DNA from: an uncultured Aquimarina sp.
Lineage (GTDB): Bacteria; Bacteroidota; Bacteroidia; Flavobacteriales; Flavobacteriaceae
Length of the DNA: 64,000 nt
Direction of reading: 5' to 3'
Assembly (NCBI GenBank): GCA_947492105.1
Contig: CANLMN010000012.1
Location: forward strand, 1-64,000
The translations under genes were made by a program, and so were the position numbers. Positions 54,186-63,999 of the stretch are shown one piece after another. The number at the start of each line of letters is the position of its first letter. The stretch's first letter is position 1. Below the pieces are notes generated by a model, which was not told the origin of the DNA, did no database searches, and saw only the letters and a list, made by a program, of their open reading frames with translations.

Positions 54186-55004
54186 CTACAAGTTATTTAC
54201 TGTTTGTCTAATGGCAACAAGGTTCGTGAGTACTTTTTGCAAATAGTCCAAGTGTAACATATTTGCACCGTCACTTTTGGCGTTAGCTGGATCAAAATGG
54301 GTTTCTATGAATAAGCCATCGACTCCCGTAGCAATTCCGGCACGAGCAATTGTTTCGATCATATCTGGTCTTCCGCCAGTAACCCCACTAGATTGATTCG
54401 GTTGTTGTAGAGAGTGAGTGACATCCAATACGGTGGTTCCATATTGTTTCATGGTTGGTATTCCACGAAAATCTACGATCATATCTTGATAGCCAAACAT
54501 TGTTCCTCGATCTGTGATCATTGCTTTGTTATTGCCGCTGTCTAGCACTTTTTTTACTGCATGCTGCATGGATTCAGGACTCATGAATTGCCCTTTCTTG
54601 AGATTGACTACTTTTCCTGTTTTTGCAGCAGCTACGACTAGATCGGTTTGTCTGACCAAGAAAGCTGGAATTTGCAAAATATCTACATATTCAGATGCTT
54701 TTTCAGCATCTTCATTGGTGTGGATATCCGTTACAGTTGGTATGTCAAATGTTTGTCCTACTTTTTTTAGAATTTTAAGGGCTTTTTCGTCTCCAATCCC
54801 TGTAAAACTATCGATTCGACTTCGATTCGCTTTTTTGAATGACCCTTTGAAAACATAGGGGATTTTGAGTGTATCAGTAATCGTAACAACCCGTTCTGCA
54901 ATTCGTAACGCCATTTCCTCGCTTTCAATAGCACAAGGCCCAGCTAGTAAAAAGAAATTGTTAGCCTCTAGGTGTTTGATATTTGGGATATCCTTAAGAT
55001 CCAT
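54186..55004 (-). CDS. kdsA: 3-deoxy-8-phosphooctulonate (KDO 8-phosphate) synthase
   Basis: A 272-aa enzyme that condenses phosphoenolpyruvate and arabinose 5-phosphate to KDO 8-phosphate for lipopolysaccharide core. Conserved features: LAGPCAIESEEMAL, YVFKGSFKKANRSRIDSFTG, VTDIHTNEDAE, LQIPAFLVRQTDLV, NLKKGQFMSPESM and THSLQQPN...GGRPDMIETIARAG. Length is normal. It lies near the surface-polysaccharide cluster that begins 3.4 kb downstream, which fits a shared envelope theme. Confidence 0.97.
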   Translation of the reverse strand: MDLKDIPNIKHLEANNFFLLAGPCAIESEEMALRIAERVVTITDTLKIPYVFKGSFKKANRSRIDSFTGIGDEKALKILKKVGQTFDIPTVTDIHTNEDAEKASEYVDILQIPAFLVRQTDLVVAAAKTGKVVNLKKGQFMSPESMQHAVKKVLDSGNNKAMITDRGTMFGYQDMIVDFRGIPTMKQYGTTVLDVTHSLQQPNQSSGVTGGRPDMIETIARAGIATGVDGLFIETHFDPANAKSDGANMLHLDYLQKVLTNLVAIRQTVNNL

Positions 55005-55079
55005 AAGATGGTAGTATTAAAAATGCGAATATACGTTTTTCAATGACTACCATCTCTATAGTTTGTAACCATTTTTGAA

Positions 55080-55829
55080 TTAAATTTTAATCATTTTGAA
55101 AGTCGAAAAACCATTAGCTGTCAAGAAATACAGGCCAGAAGGAATGTGGTCTATTGCTGTTTTTGTGACAAGCTGATTGGATTGGATTTCTATAATTTCT
55201 ATAATTTTCCCTGTACTATCCGTAAGATTAAATGTTACGGGTTTGTTCTTTGGTTTCGGGAGTGTAATCGTAATTGTGTTAACGGCTGGGTTGGGAAATA
55301 CATTGGCCTGTTCGTTATCAGAAATAGCAAAATCAGGAGTAGATAGTACTGCAAGTTCTCCTTTTCCAAAAACTTGTGTCCAGTAGTGCTTGAATTTCGC
55401 ATTTGGATTATAAGCGTGTCCGATACCTATTTGGTTTGGATTTTCTAATAACATATTTTTATAATGTTCTATACTATTTACCCATTGATCAAAGGTTTTT
55501 TTGACATCAGAGTTACCGGCGGCAACATTTTCTGCTACAGGAGATCCTGGATAGTTTTTTCTTCTGATTCTTGTACTAAAATTAGAATTATCCGACCCGC
55601 TATGACCTATAAAGTTGTTTTTTGCCATATCCTCAGAATGTACTTGTGCGGCTGCATTTAATTCCGGAGATAGTTGTAGTTCTTTGCGACCCTTGCTGAG
55701 CCTCAGTTCGTTAACTAATCGTAGCATTTCTTCTTGTTCTTCTTTGGGGGTTTGAGCGTGTGATAATTGAAAAACGAATAGTAGCGATGCTACTTGAAAT
55801 AGTGATTTTAAGGTGATGTAGCGTTTCAT
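55080..55829 (-). CDS. CAP (SCP-like) domain protein with T9SS sorting domain
   Basis: A 249-aa secreted protein. The ATG at 55829 (MKRYITLKSLFQVASLLFVF) starts a signal peptide cleaved near SHAQ. The CAP domain covers about 30-155: MLRLVNELRLSKGRKELQLSPELN, AAAQVHSEDMAKNNFIGHSG with the characteristic histidine, AENVAAG, and YWTQVFGKG. The last 75 residues are a T9SS sorting domain (VFPNPAVNTITITLP). Members of this superfamily range from lipid binders to proteases; none is certain here. An in-frame upstream ATG at 55937 adds a region with no signal peptide and is rejected. Confidence 0.9.
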   Translation of the reverse strand: MKRYITLKSLFQVASLLFVFQLSHAQTPKEEQEEMLRLVNELRLSKGRKELQLSPELNAAAQVHSEDMAKNNFIGHSGSDNSNFSTRIRRKNYPGSPVAENVAAGNSDVKKTFDQWVNSIEHYKNMLLENPNQIGIGHAYNPNAKFKHYWTQVFGKGELAVLSTPDFAISDNEQANVFPNPAVNTITITLPKPKNKPVTFNLTDSTGKIIEIIEIQSNQLVTKTAIDHIPSGLYFLTANGFSTFKMIKI

Positions 55830-56277
55830 GTGTGTTTTTTTTTGATTTAATTCTAAGTCTGTGTCTATAGATTTAAACGATTTGCTAATAGGTTTTATTA
55901 TCAATGCGGTTTTAATAAATATAGATGTGCTACTCAAGTTTTTTTCAAAAATTTAACATTTTGATGCTCTAGTGCTGTAAAGTAATGATCCGTAAGAGTG
56001 TTCTACTCTGAAAAAAACTGTTTTGCACGAATAATTATGACAAAAAAAGATTTTTTTAAGTATACTTTTTTTTGAGAGGTACTTTTGTTTTGCAAAATTT
56101 TCAAGAAGATTTGTGCGGTTTTTAAAATTTAAAGAATCAGGTATCTTACCTATTTCATTATGTTTTCATAATTTCCATAGGAATACCTGCTCTTTTCTAG
56201 TGTATAATGTAAAACCTGATGAAAATAAGTGTACCTTTGCACGCCTTTTTATAGGTACAGTTCTAAAATATACAGTT
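55830..56277. other. divergent region between the CAP gene and typA
   Basis: About 450 bp, AT-rich. TACCTTTG at 56232-56239 is a consensus -7 element for typA. It overlaps the upstream part of an open frame reaching 56113, so that longer frame is not the gene start. Nothing else recognisable. Confidence 0.5.
56232..56239 (+). promoter_or_regulatory. -7 element of the typA promoter
   Basis: TACCTTTG, 39 nt before the ATG at 56278. No clear -33 TTG at normal spacing. Confidence 0.6.
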
Positions 56278-58077
56278 ATGAGTACAACTAAAAACATTGC
56301 AATTATTGCACACGTTGATCACGGTAAAACAACCTTGGTGGATAAAATTATGTATCATTGTCAACTTTTTCGTGAAAACGAAAATACAGGAGATTTGATC
56401 CTGGACAACAATGACTTGGAACGTGAGAGAGGGATTACAATTACTTCCAAAAATGTTTCTGTACAATATAAGGATACAAAAATCAATATTATTGATACTC
56501 CCGGTCACGCCGATTTTGGGGGAGAGGTTGAGCGTGTGTTGAATATGGCTGATGGCGTACTGTTGCTAGTGGATGCCTTTGAAGGTCCAATGCCGCAGAC
56601 GCGATTTGTACTGCAAAAGGCTATTGATCTTGGTTTGAAACCATGTGTTGTAGTAAACAAGGTAGATAAAGAAAATTGTACTCCAGACGAGGTGCATGAG
56701 AAAGTATTTGATCTTATGTTTGAATTGGGAGCAGAAGAATGGCAATTAGACTTTCCAACAGTATACGGTTCTGCAAAGAATAACTGGATGAGTGATGATT
56801 GGAAAAAAGAAACTGATAACATAGAACCATTGTTGAATATGGTTATTGATCATATTCCAGAACCAAAAATTGAAGAAGGAACAACACAGTTGTTGATTAC
56901 ATCACTGGATTTTTCTTCTTTTACAGGTCGTATCGCAATCGGAAGATTGCAAAGAGGATCTTTGAAAGAAGGAATGCAGGTTTCGTTGGTCAAAAGAGAT
57001 GGAAGTGTTACAAAAACAAAAATAAAAGAGTTACATACGTTCGAGGGTCTAGGACGTAAAAAAGTTAAGGAAGTAGAAGCAGGAGATATTTGTGCTTTGG
57101 TAGGTTTAGAAGGATTTGAAATTGGAGATACAGTTGCAGATTTGGAAAATCCAGAAGGATTAAAAACCATAGCTATTGATGAGCCAACAATGAGTATGTT
57201 GTTTACAATTAATGATTCCCCATTCTTTGGTAAAGACGGGAAATTTGTAACATCAAGGCATATCAAAGATCGTCTGACAAAAGAATTGGAAAAAAACTTA
57301 GCACTTCGTGTTAATGAAACAGATAGTGCCGATAAATTCTTGGTATTTGGTCGAGGAGTACTGCATTTGTCTGTATTGATAGAGACAATGCGTAGAGAAG
57401 GGTATGAGTTGCAAATCGGACAACCACAGGTGATTATCAGAGAAATTGATGGTGTGAAGTGTGAACCTGTAGAGGAATTAACCATTGACTTGCCAGAGAG
57501 TGTTTCTGGAAAAGCAGTGGAGATGGTGACAATGCGTAAGGGGGAGATGCTCAGTATGGAAGCAAAAGGTGATCGTATGGTTTGTGAGTTTTTGATTCCA
57601 TCAAGAGGGATTATAGGGTTACGAAATCAGTTGCTCACTGCTACTGCTGGAGAGGCTATTATGGCGCACCGTTTTAAAGAATATCAACCTTTGAAAGGAG
57701 GTATTCCTGAACGTCAAAATGGTTCTCTTGTAAGTATGGAAAAAGGAAGTGCAATACCATATTCTATTGATAAGTTACAGGATAGAGGGAAGTTTTTTGT
57801 AGATCCAGGAGAGGATATATACGAAGGACAGGTGATTGGAGAGAATTCACGAGGTGATGATATGACCGTGAATGTTACAAAAACAAAGAAATTATCGAAT
57901 GTACGTTCTTCTGGAGCGGATGATAAGGCCAAAATTGTTCCTGCAATTAAATTTTCATTAGAAGAAGCGTTAGAATATATCCAAAAAGATGAGTACGTAG
58001 AAGTTACGCCAAACCACTTGCGTTTGCGTAAAGTCTATCTAAAAGAGGTAGATCGTAAGAGAAATAAGATTGTATAA
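56278..58077 (+). CDS. typA: translational GTPase TypA/BipA
   Basis: A 599-aa ribosome-associated GTPase linked to 50S assembly and stress growth. G1 AHVDHGKTTL (11-20), G2 RERGITI, G3 DTPGHADFGGEVERV, G4 NKVD; then EF-Tu-like domain II, EF-G-like III and V, and the TypA-specific C-terminal domain (RVRSSG-like NVRSSGADDKAKIVP, and EYVEVTPNHLRLRK). The ATG at 56278 gives the usual length; the frame is open to 56113 but a promoter element lies inside that extension. A terminator follows. Confidence 0.97.
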   Translation: MSTTKNIAIIAHVDHGKTTLVDKIMYHCQLFRENENTGDLILDNNDLERERGITITSKNVSVQYKDTKINIIDTPGHADFGGEVERVLNMADGVLLLVDAFEGPMPQTRFVLQKAIDLGLKPCVVVNKVDKENCTPDEVHEKVFDLMFELGAEEWQLDFPTVYGSAKNNWMSDDWKKETDNIEPLLNMVIDHIPEPKIEEGTTQLLITSLDFSSFTGRIAIGRLQRGSLKEGMQVSLVKRDGSVTKTKIKELHTFEGLGRKKVKEVEAGDICALVGLEGFEIGDTVADLENPEGLKTIAIDEPTMSMLFTINDSPFFGKDGKFVTSRHIKDRLTKELEKNLALRVNETDSADKFLVFGRGVLHLSVLIETMRREGYELQIGQPQVIIREIDGVKCEPVEELTIDLPESVSGKAVEMVTMRKGEMLSMEAKGDRMVCEFLIPSRGIIGLRNQLLTATAGEAIMAHRFKEYQPLKGGIPERQNGSLVSMEKGSAIPYSIDKLQDRGKFFVDPGEDIYEGQVIGENSRGDDMTVNVTKTKKLSNVRSSGADDKAKIVPAIKFSLEEALEYIQKDEYVEVTPNHLRLRKVYLKEVDRKRNKIV

Positions 58078-58103
58078 TCTTAACTTCAGAGTGATAAATT
58101 ACA

Positions 58104-58137
58104 AAAGCCATACGCATTAAGTGTATGGCTTTTTTTA
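58104..58137 (+). terminator. terminator after typA
   Basis: AAAGCCATAC (58104-58113) pairs with GTATGGCTTT (58123-58132) across a 9-nt loop, followed by more T. Confidence 0.87.
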
Positions 58138-58441
58138 GTACTGTACTGATCTAGGGATTAATACCTTTTTAAAAACATCTTAGCAATTTATTTTCTATCA
58201 ATACAGTGTATTTAATCAACAAGGAAAAGATACAAAATTCCAATGTTTATCTACAGGTCAAAAGCATTTTTTTTATTGACAAATAGCTGCTATGATGTGT
58301 CTTATATATAGTTTTGTCTGAGTAGAAAAATCCAAGGCTTATGAGCCTTATCGCTACATGCTTGGTTTTGCAGGCGTTTTTGATGATAGAGTTTTCTTAG
58401 TGAGTTAATTTTAGTACATTTCAGTCTAAAAATATTATTTA
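58138..58441. other. 304-bp gap before the surface-polysaccharide genes
   Basis: AT-rich, no gene. A short dyad AAGGCT-TATG-AGCCTT (58334-58349) is present; its significance is unclear. A promoter for the cluster is expected here but none is obvious. Confidence 0.4.
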
Positions 58442-59419
58442 GTGGGTAAATCATATATAACAAGAAGGTATGGTGAAAAAGATCATGTTATCTGGGATGA
58501 TTTTGTAGCAAGAGCAAAGAATGCTACTTTTTTGTTTAATAGAGGATTTATGGACTATCATAGCGACCGTTTTGATGATTATTCGTTACTGGTTTTTGAT
58601 GGCAAAAAATTATGTGCCGTAGTACCAGCAAATCTTGTAAATGGAGAGGTATGTGCACATCAAGGCTTGACTTATGCAGGGATTGTTTTTTTGAAAGGGC
58701 TTAAGTTTTCTAATGTCTTGGGAGTATATAAAAGTATACTACAGTTTTTAGAATCGCAAAAGATCCAACGTTTTGTAATCAAGGTAGTACCAAGAATATA
58801 TTGTACGTTAGCTACCGATGAGCTAGATTATCTCTTGTTTCTCACAGATGCACAATTATTACGTAGGGATTTGTCTATTACAATAGATCAGGTAGCTAGT
58901 AGCAAGATACAATCAAACAGAATGGAAGGGGTCAAAAAAGGAGTCAAAAACCAGTTGATTATTAAGGAAGATTTAGATTTGGAGGCTTTTTGGAAGCAAG
59001 TACTGATCCCAAACCTCAAAGAACGCTATGATAGCGCACCAACACATAGTTATGAAGAGATTGCTAAATTGGCAGCGCTTTTTCCGGAAAATATTCGACA
59101 ATTCAATGTATATCATCAAGAGGCAATAGTTGCAGGAGCAACAATGTTCGTGTCAAAAACTGTGGCACATGTACAATATATTTCTGCAATAGGCGATAAG
59201 CAGCAACTGGGTAGCTTAGATTTTCTTTTTCATTATTTGATCAAAGAAGTATTTTGTGATAAACAGTATTTTGATCTTGGTACATCAAGTGAAAACTCAG
59301 GAAGGTCGGTAAATAGCGGCTTATTGTATTGGAAAGAGTGCTTTGGAGGTAATGGGAATATTCAAGATACGTATGAGGTAGAAACGGCAAATCACGTTTT
59401 ATTGGATACCGTACTTTGA
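58442..59419 (+). CDS. GNAT/FemAB-like acyltransferase of a surface-polysaccharide cluster
   Basis: A 325-aa protein with two GNAT-like lobes: FLFNRGFMDYHSDRFDDYSL and AVVPANLV in the first, QSNRMEGVKKGVKN, then VAGATMFVSKTVAHVQYIS and FDLGTSSENSGRSVNSGL..WKECFGG in the second. Such proteins occur in O-antigen clusters and probably N-acylate amino sugars; acyl donor and sugar are unknown. The start is a GTG at 58442, because the family pattern begins before the first in-frame ATG. The aminotransferase gene follows 31 nt later, which could supply the amino sugar it acylates. Confidence 0.8.
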   Translation: MGKSYITRRYGEKDHVIWDDFVARAKNATFLFNRGFMDYHSDRFDDYSLLVFDGKKLCAVVPANLVNGEVCAHQGLTYAGIVFLKGLKFSNVLGVYKSILQFLESQKIQRFVIKVVPRIYCTLATDELDYLLFLTDAQLLRRDLSITIDQVASSKIQSNRMEGVKKGVKNQLIIKEDLDLEAFWKQVLIPNLKERYDSAPTHSYEEIAKLAALFPENIRQFNVYHQEAIVAGATMFVSKTVAHVQYISAIGDKQQLGSLDFLFHYLIKEVFCDKQYFDLGTSSENSGRSVNSGLLYWKECFGGNGNIQDTYEVETANHVLLDTVL

Positions 59420-59450
59420 TAATTAGTATAAATAGATAAATTATTTACGG

Positions 59451-60551
59451 ATGATTCCATTTTTGGATTTACAAAAAATTAATAAAAACTATCACGAGCA
59501 ATTTGTTACAGGTTTTCAACAGTTTTTGGCGTCAGGTTATTATGTTTTGGGAAACCAAGTAAAAGTCTTTGAAGCTGCATTTGCAAATTATTGTGGTGTT
59601 GATTTTTGTATCGGTACTGGTAATGGATTAGAAGCACTAACACTAATACTGAGAGGGTATATCACCTTGGGTCGATTAAAAGAGGGTGATGGGGTTATTG
59701 TAGCAGCAAACACGTATATAGCTACCATATTGTCAATAATACATGCGGGCTTAAGACCAGTATTAGTAGAGCCAGATGAAAAAACATTCAACATTTCGCC
59801 AGAGGCCATAAGAGCGACTGTTGACCCCTCTATTAAGGTCATAGTTCCTACTCACTTATATGGTCAACTTGCAGCGATGGAAGTCATTCATAAAATAGCA
59901 AAACAATATGAGTTATTAGTGATAAGCGATGCAGCGCAAGCGCATGGGGCTAGGGATGCTCACGGTAATATGTCGGGTAACCTGAGTGATGCAACGGCTT
60001 TTAGTTTTTATCCAACAAAAAATTTGGGAGCTTTGGGAGATGGTGGTGCTATAACAACTAATGATAGGGCACTGGCGGTAGTTTTGAGAAAAATACGGAA
60101 TTATGGCACGAGTAGTAAATATATCAACGAATACATTGGCTGGAATTCTCGATTGGATGAATTGCAAGCAGCATTTTTATTTATAAAACTTTCTTCTTTA
60201 GATGAGGAAAATGAGAAACGGCGAAGTATAGGAAAACGCTATTTAGAAGAGATTAAAAATTCCAAAATACGGCTTCCATATTGGAGTGGCTCTGAGGATC
60301 ATGTTTTTCATGTTTTCGTAGTCCGAGTTATAGATCGAACTGCATTTTGTGAATATCTTACAGATTGTGGTGTCGGATATTTGATTCATTACCCCATACC
60401 GCCACATCAACAAAAGGCATTGAAAGAATATCATCATTTAGAATTTCCTGTTACAGAGAGAATTCATGAAGAAGTGATTAGTTTGCCTTTACATCCTGCC
60501 CTGACATTTGCAGAAGTGTCAGAAATTATTACTGTGGTAAATAATTATTGA
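59451..60551 (+). CDS. DegT/DnrJ/EryC1/StrS-family sugar aminotransferase
   Basis: A 366-aa PLP enzyme that transaminates a nucleotide-linked keto sugar. PLP-binding K190 lies in SFYPTKNLGALGDGGA. Other landmarks: IPFLDLQKIN, GTGNGLEALTLIL, DAAQAHGA, RNYGTSSKY, GWNSRLDELQAAFL and HYPIPPHQQKA. The pattern is closest to FdtB/QdtB-like enzymes that make dTDP-3-amino sugars, an inference from memory. The flippase gene begins directly after the stop codon, so translation is probably coupled. Confidence 0.92.
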   Translation: MIPFLDLQKINKNYHEQFVTGFQQFLASGYYVLGNQVKVFEAAFANYCGVDFCIGTGNGLEALTLILRGYITLGRLKEGDGVIVAANTYIATILSIIHAGLRPVLVEPDEKTFNISPEAIRATVDPSIKVIVPTHLYGQLAAMEVIHKIAKQYELLVISDAAQAHGARDAHGNMSGNLSDATAFSFYPTKNLGALGDGGAITTNDRALAVVLRKIRNYGTSSKYINEYIGWNSRLDELQAAFLFIKLSSLDEENEKRRSIGKRYLEEIKNSKIRLPYWSGSEDHVFHVFVVRVIDRTAFCEYLTDCGVGYLIHYPIPPHQQKALKEYHHLEFPVTERIHEEVISLPLHPALTFAEVSEIITVVNNY

Positions 60552-61838
60552 TTGGGAAAGCTCTTTAACATATTGCGCAATAATGTATTATTAAAAATCA
60601 CTTCTTTGAATGGTATTAGTGTTTTGCTAAGAGCCATGATAAGTGTTGTTGTTTCTAAGATAGTAGCGATTTATATAGGTCCTCAAGGAATGGCGCTTCT
60701 TGGCAATTTTAGAAATTTTATTAATTCTGTTCAAACATTAGGGGGATTGGGGTTGTCTAACGGGATTATTAAGTATGTGTCAGAATCTAAATCAGATTCT
60801 TTAGTTCTCGAAAAGCTTTACGCAACCTTGTTTTTTTTAGGAGGTATTACATCTATTTTGGTTGGAGGTGTTATATATTTTGGAGCGGGATACTGGAATA
60901 GTTATGTGTTTGGAGAGCGATTAAATTTGGAACTGCTCTTTAAATTTTTGGGGATTGTTTTGCCTTTTTATGTAGCTCAAATATTTCTATTAAATGTGAT
61001 CAATGGGCTCTCAAAATATAAAACTTATGTATATATTAATATTATTGGAAATAGCCTTTATTTTATAACCGTAGTTTTTTTGATTGTTAGATTCAAATTA
61101 GTTGGTGCGCTGTATGGTATTGTGCTAACACCAGTACTTTTGTTTTTGGTTACAGTACTATTTTTATGGAAAGAAAAGTTTAGGTTTACTATTCCGGAAA
61201 TTAAAAATTTGTCTAGTGAACATGTCCGCAATTTGGCAATATTTGCTGTAATGACGATGTTTTCAGGTTTATTATTACCTCAGGTTTTGATGCAGATACG
61301 AATACATCTTATTACAAATATTGGCGAGATAGAGGCAGGAATATGGGAAGGTTTACAGCAATTTAGTAGTCAATATTTGTTGTTTGTGACATCCCTTTTT
61401 ACTTTGTACTTATTGCCAAAATTATCAGAAAATCTATCTGACCTTGATTTTAGAAAAGAAGTATTGATTTTTTATAGAAGTATACTTCCCTTTTTGGCAC
61501 TGGGAATGGTCTTGATTTATTTTTTAAGGAAGTACATTGTTATATTCCTTTTTTCTAAAGATTTTTTAGAAATGGAATCCTTGTTTGCGTATCAATTGAT
61601 TGGAGATTTTTTAAAAATAATGTCTTTAACACTAGCATATCAACTTATTGCAAAAAAAATGTTTTGGAAATATTTGCTTACTGAGGCAATTTCGATTGGT
61701 GTTATATACGGTACTAGTGTTTATTTCATAGATGCATTTGGTTTTGAAGGGGTAGTACAGGCATATGCTTTAAGTTATTTACTATATCTGTTGCTATTGG
61801 TAGGGGTGTTCAGAAAATCATTGTTTTTTACCAAATAG
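60552..61838 (+). CDS. wzx: O-antigen flippase, Wzx-like polysaccharide translocase
   Basis: A 428-aa inner-membrane protein with about 12 helices. The start region (LLKITSLNGISVLLRAMISV, then VVSKIVAIYIGPQGMALLGNF) matches Wzx/PST transporters. It should flip lipid-linked repeat units across the inner membrane. The start is a TTG placed exactly after the preceding TGA; the first in-frame ATG would cut off the conserved first helix. The gene is convergent with a glycosyltransferase gene, 13 nt away. Confidence 0.88.
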   Translation: MGKLFNILRNNVLLKITSLNGISVLLRAMISVVVSKIVAIYIGPQGMALLGNFRNFINSVQTLGGLGLSNGIIKYVSESKSDSLVLEKLYATLFFLGGITSILVGGVIYFGAGYWNSYVFGERLNLELLFKFLGIVLPFYVAQIFLLNVINGLSKYKTYVYINIIGNSLYFITVVFLIVRFKLVGALYGIVLTPVLLFLVTVLFLWKEKFRFTIPEIKNLSSEHVRNLAIFAVMTMFSGLLLPQVLMQIRIHLITNIGEIEAGIWEGLQQFSSQYLLFVTSLFTLYLLPKLSENLSDLDFRKEVLIFYRSILPFLALGMVLIYFLRKYIVIFLFSKDFLEMESLFAYQLIGDFLKIMSLTLAYQLIAKKMFWKYLLTEAISIGVIYGTSVYFIDAFGFEGVVQAYALSYLLYLLLLVGVFRKSLFFTK

Positions 61839-61851
61839 CAGTGCTATGACC

Positions 61852-62790
61852 TTAGCTTTTTGATTTTATAATTGATTTTATAATTGATTTTAGAGGGGTT
61901 TTTAGAAGTACTTTTGTGGCTAATAGGCAGTATTTGACAACTAATGTGATCTGATAGTTTTCTGTATTTAGTTTTATTTCTTGTACTATTCTATTGATGA
62001 GTGCTAAATGTTCTTCGGTAGTTTGGTTAAGTTTATATATTTTGTAGCAAATGATATAAGTAGTTTTTCTCATGTTGCTACTCCGCTGATTGAATTTTTT
62101 TGTAAGAAACGAAGTCATGGATGTTGAAATTACTCGTTTTTTGACTAAAATTTCGTCAAGATATATCATCGGAAATATCCTAGAAGCACGCACCAAATAG
62201 TCCAAATCTTCATAAGCCAAAGATTGATCATATCCATTAAGGTGATGTAAGCTTTCCCGAGACATCATTATACCTGTGGAGTTGATAAGGTAGCTATTTA
62301 CAATATCTTTGTAAATATAACCTTGAGGAGGTGGGCTTATGGTATTTTCTTTATCGTCGATAGGGTAGCTATAGGATATATGTTTGTTATTGCTATCAAT
62401 CTGTTCTACATTACAAAACGATATTGCAGGATTTTTGTATATGCTTGATTTTATGTTATTTATGTGTTTTTCTATGAATTTTGGTAGCAATATATCGTCT
62501 GTAGCAAAATCTATAATATACTTGCCTTTACTGGTTTTTAATGCTTTATTAAAAGACTTGAGGTTTCCTAAGTTCTGATTGTTCTCTATAAGCAGTCCAA
62601 TGTCATTTTTATCAATCCATTTTTTTATTAGAACTCTTGAGTTGTCTTGACTACAGTCATCAACGATAATGATTTCTATATTCTTATAGGTTTGCCGTAG
62701 TATGGAGTTTAGCGCAGATTCTAAAAAGGATTCATGGTTATAACATAAACAAATTACGGAAACTAAAGGGTAAGAAGTAAAAGTGTTCAA
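61852..62790 (-). CDS. family 2 glycosyltransferase
   Basis: A 312-aa GT-A fold enzyme. Markers: VSVICLCYNHESFLESALNSIL, EIIIVDDCSQDNS, and a DxD-like IDFATDDI, followed by the YEDLDYLVRASR segment. The C-terminal 90 residues are mostly helical and basic, for membrane attachment. It is the only gene here on the minus strand; it may be inserted in the cluster or the cluster may be split. The sugar transferred is not predictable. Confidence 0.9.
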   Translation of the reverse strand: MNTFTSYPLVSVICLCYNHESFLESALNSILRQTYKNIEIIIVDDCSQDNSRVLIKKWIDKNDIGLLIENNQNLGNLKSFNKALKTSKGKYIIDFATDDILLPKFIEKHINNIKSSIYKNPAISFCNVEQIDSNNKHISYSYPIDDKENTISPPPQGYIYKDIVNSYLINSTGIMMSRESLHHLNGYDQSLAYEDLDYLVRASRIFPMIYLDEILVKKRVISTSMTSFLTKKFNQRSSNMRKTTYIICYKIYKLNQTTEEHLALINRIVQEIKLNTENYQITLVVKYCLLATKVLLKTPLKSIIKSIIKSKS

Positions 62791-62904
62791 AAAGATGTTA
62801 TATTTATCCGATTAATATAGTAATGAAGAGATTTCTATAAAATAAATATACTAGTAATTTTATAGATTACAAGGTTTTTTGTGAAAGTAAGATGAAAAAG
62901 TAGT

Positions 62905-63999
62905 TTGAAAAAAATAAGTATTATTTTAACTTCATTGGGAGTGGGAGGGGCCGAACGGGCAGGTGCTGTTTTATCTCAGCTTTTAGAAAATCGGGGATAT
63001 GACGTTACAATTATTATTACACAAAGCGAAGTCGCGTATGAGTTTGGAGGACGCTATTTTAGTGTTGTGGATAAAGCGCATCATAAATGGAAGATAGTGA
63101 AGGCTATAAAAACCTTTTTGGTTTACCGAGAATTAGTTGTCTCTGGAGAATATGATTGCATTATTGATGGAAGGCATAGAGGAACTTGGTTAAAACAATG
63201 GTTTATTAATAAGTTTATATATAAGGGGATGCCGGTGTTGTATATTGTTCATAGTCATCAATTAAGGATGTATTTTCCAGAAAAAAAATGGATGGCAAAA
63301 AACCTTTATCATAATGCGGCAATGCTTGTAGGTGTTTCTAAGGCAATTGCAAAAAGTGTTAAAGAAAAATATGGACTGACCAATATACAAACGATAGAGA
63401 ATACAACATTTCCAGAAACTCTGAGAGAATTAGCTTCTAATTACAATGTAATAGTAGAGCAACCTTATATTTTGTTTTATGGAAGGTTGTTCGATAGTGA
63501 AAAAAATATTTGCTTTTTGATAGATGCCTATAAAAAATCAATGTTGCCGAGTCGAAATGTGCAATTAGTGTTATTAGGTAGTGGAAAGGATGAAGAGATG
63601 TTGAAGGCTAGAGTTATTAGTCTTGGACTTGATGATAGTATAGTTTTTATACCCTTTACGAATAATCCATTTCCTTATGTAAAAAATGCTTTGTTTACCG
63701 TTTTAACAAGTCATTTTGAGGGATTTCCTATGGTACTGATAGAAGCATTAATGTTAGAGACTCCCGTAGTGTCTGTTGACTGTCCTTCTGGGCCTTCAGA
63801 AGTGATTCATACAGGATACAACGGGATATTAGTACCGCAAGAAGATGAACTTTTGTTTATAAAAGCACTTGATAAAATGATAATGGACAAGGATTTTTAT
63901 CGTTCTTGTAAAAAAAACACATTGAAAAGTGTGTCACACCTTTTACCCGATAGTATAAGTGATAAGTGGGTTGACCTTTTGAATACCATTAATAATTAA
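62905..63999 (+). CDS. family 4 glycosyltransferase
   Basis: A 364-aa GT-B fold enzyme. The N-terminal ILTSLGVGGAERAGAVLSQLL is typical of GT4 (the GGAER motif). The C-terminal donor domain has LFYGRLFDSEKN, LGSGKDEEML, the E-x7-E motif EGFPMVLIE, and SVDCPSGPSEVI. The start is a TTG at 62905; no in-frame ATG fits. The stop lies one base before the window edge, so the gene is complete. It probably continues the surface-polysaccharide cluster beyond the window. Confidence 0.9.
   Translation: MKKISIILTSLGVGGAERAGAVLSQLLENRGYDVTIIITQSEVAYEFGGRYFSVVDKAHHKWKIVKAIKTFLVYRELVVSGEYDCIIDGRHRGTWLKQWFINKFIYKGMPVLYIVHSHQLRMYFPEKKWMAKNLYHNAAMLVGVSKAIAKSVKEKYGLTNIQTIENTTFPETLRELASNYNVIVEQPYILFYGRLFDSEKNICFLIDAYKKSMLPSRNVQLVLLGSGKDEEMLKARVISLGLDDSIVFIPFTNNPFPYVKNALFTVLTSHFEGFPMVLIEALMLETPVVSVDCPSGPSEVIHTGYNGILVPQEDELLFIKALDKMIMDKDFYRSCKKNTLKSVSHLLPDSISDKWVDLLNTINN

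Noticed and set aside
56113-56277. N-terminal extension of typA
   Set aside because: It contains the TACCTTTG promoter element and has no similarity to TypA; the ATG at 56278 gives the standard protein.
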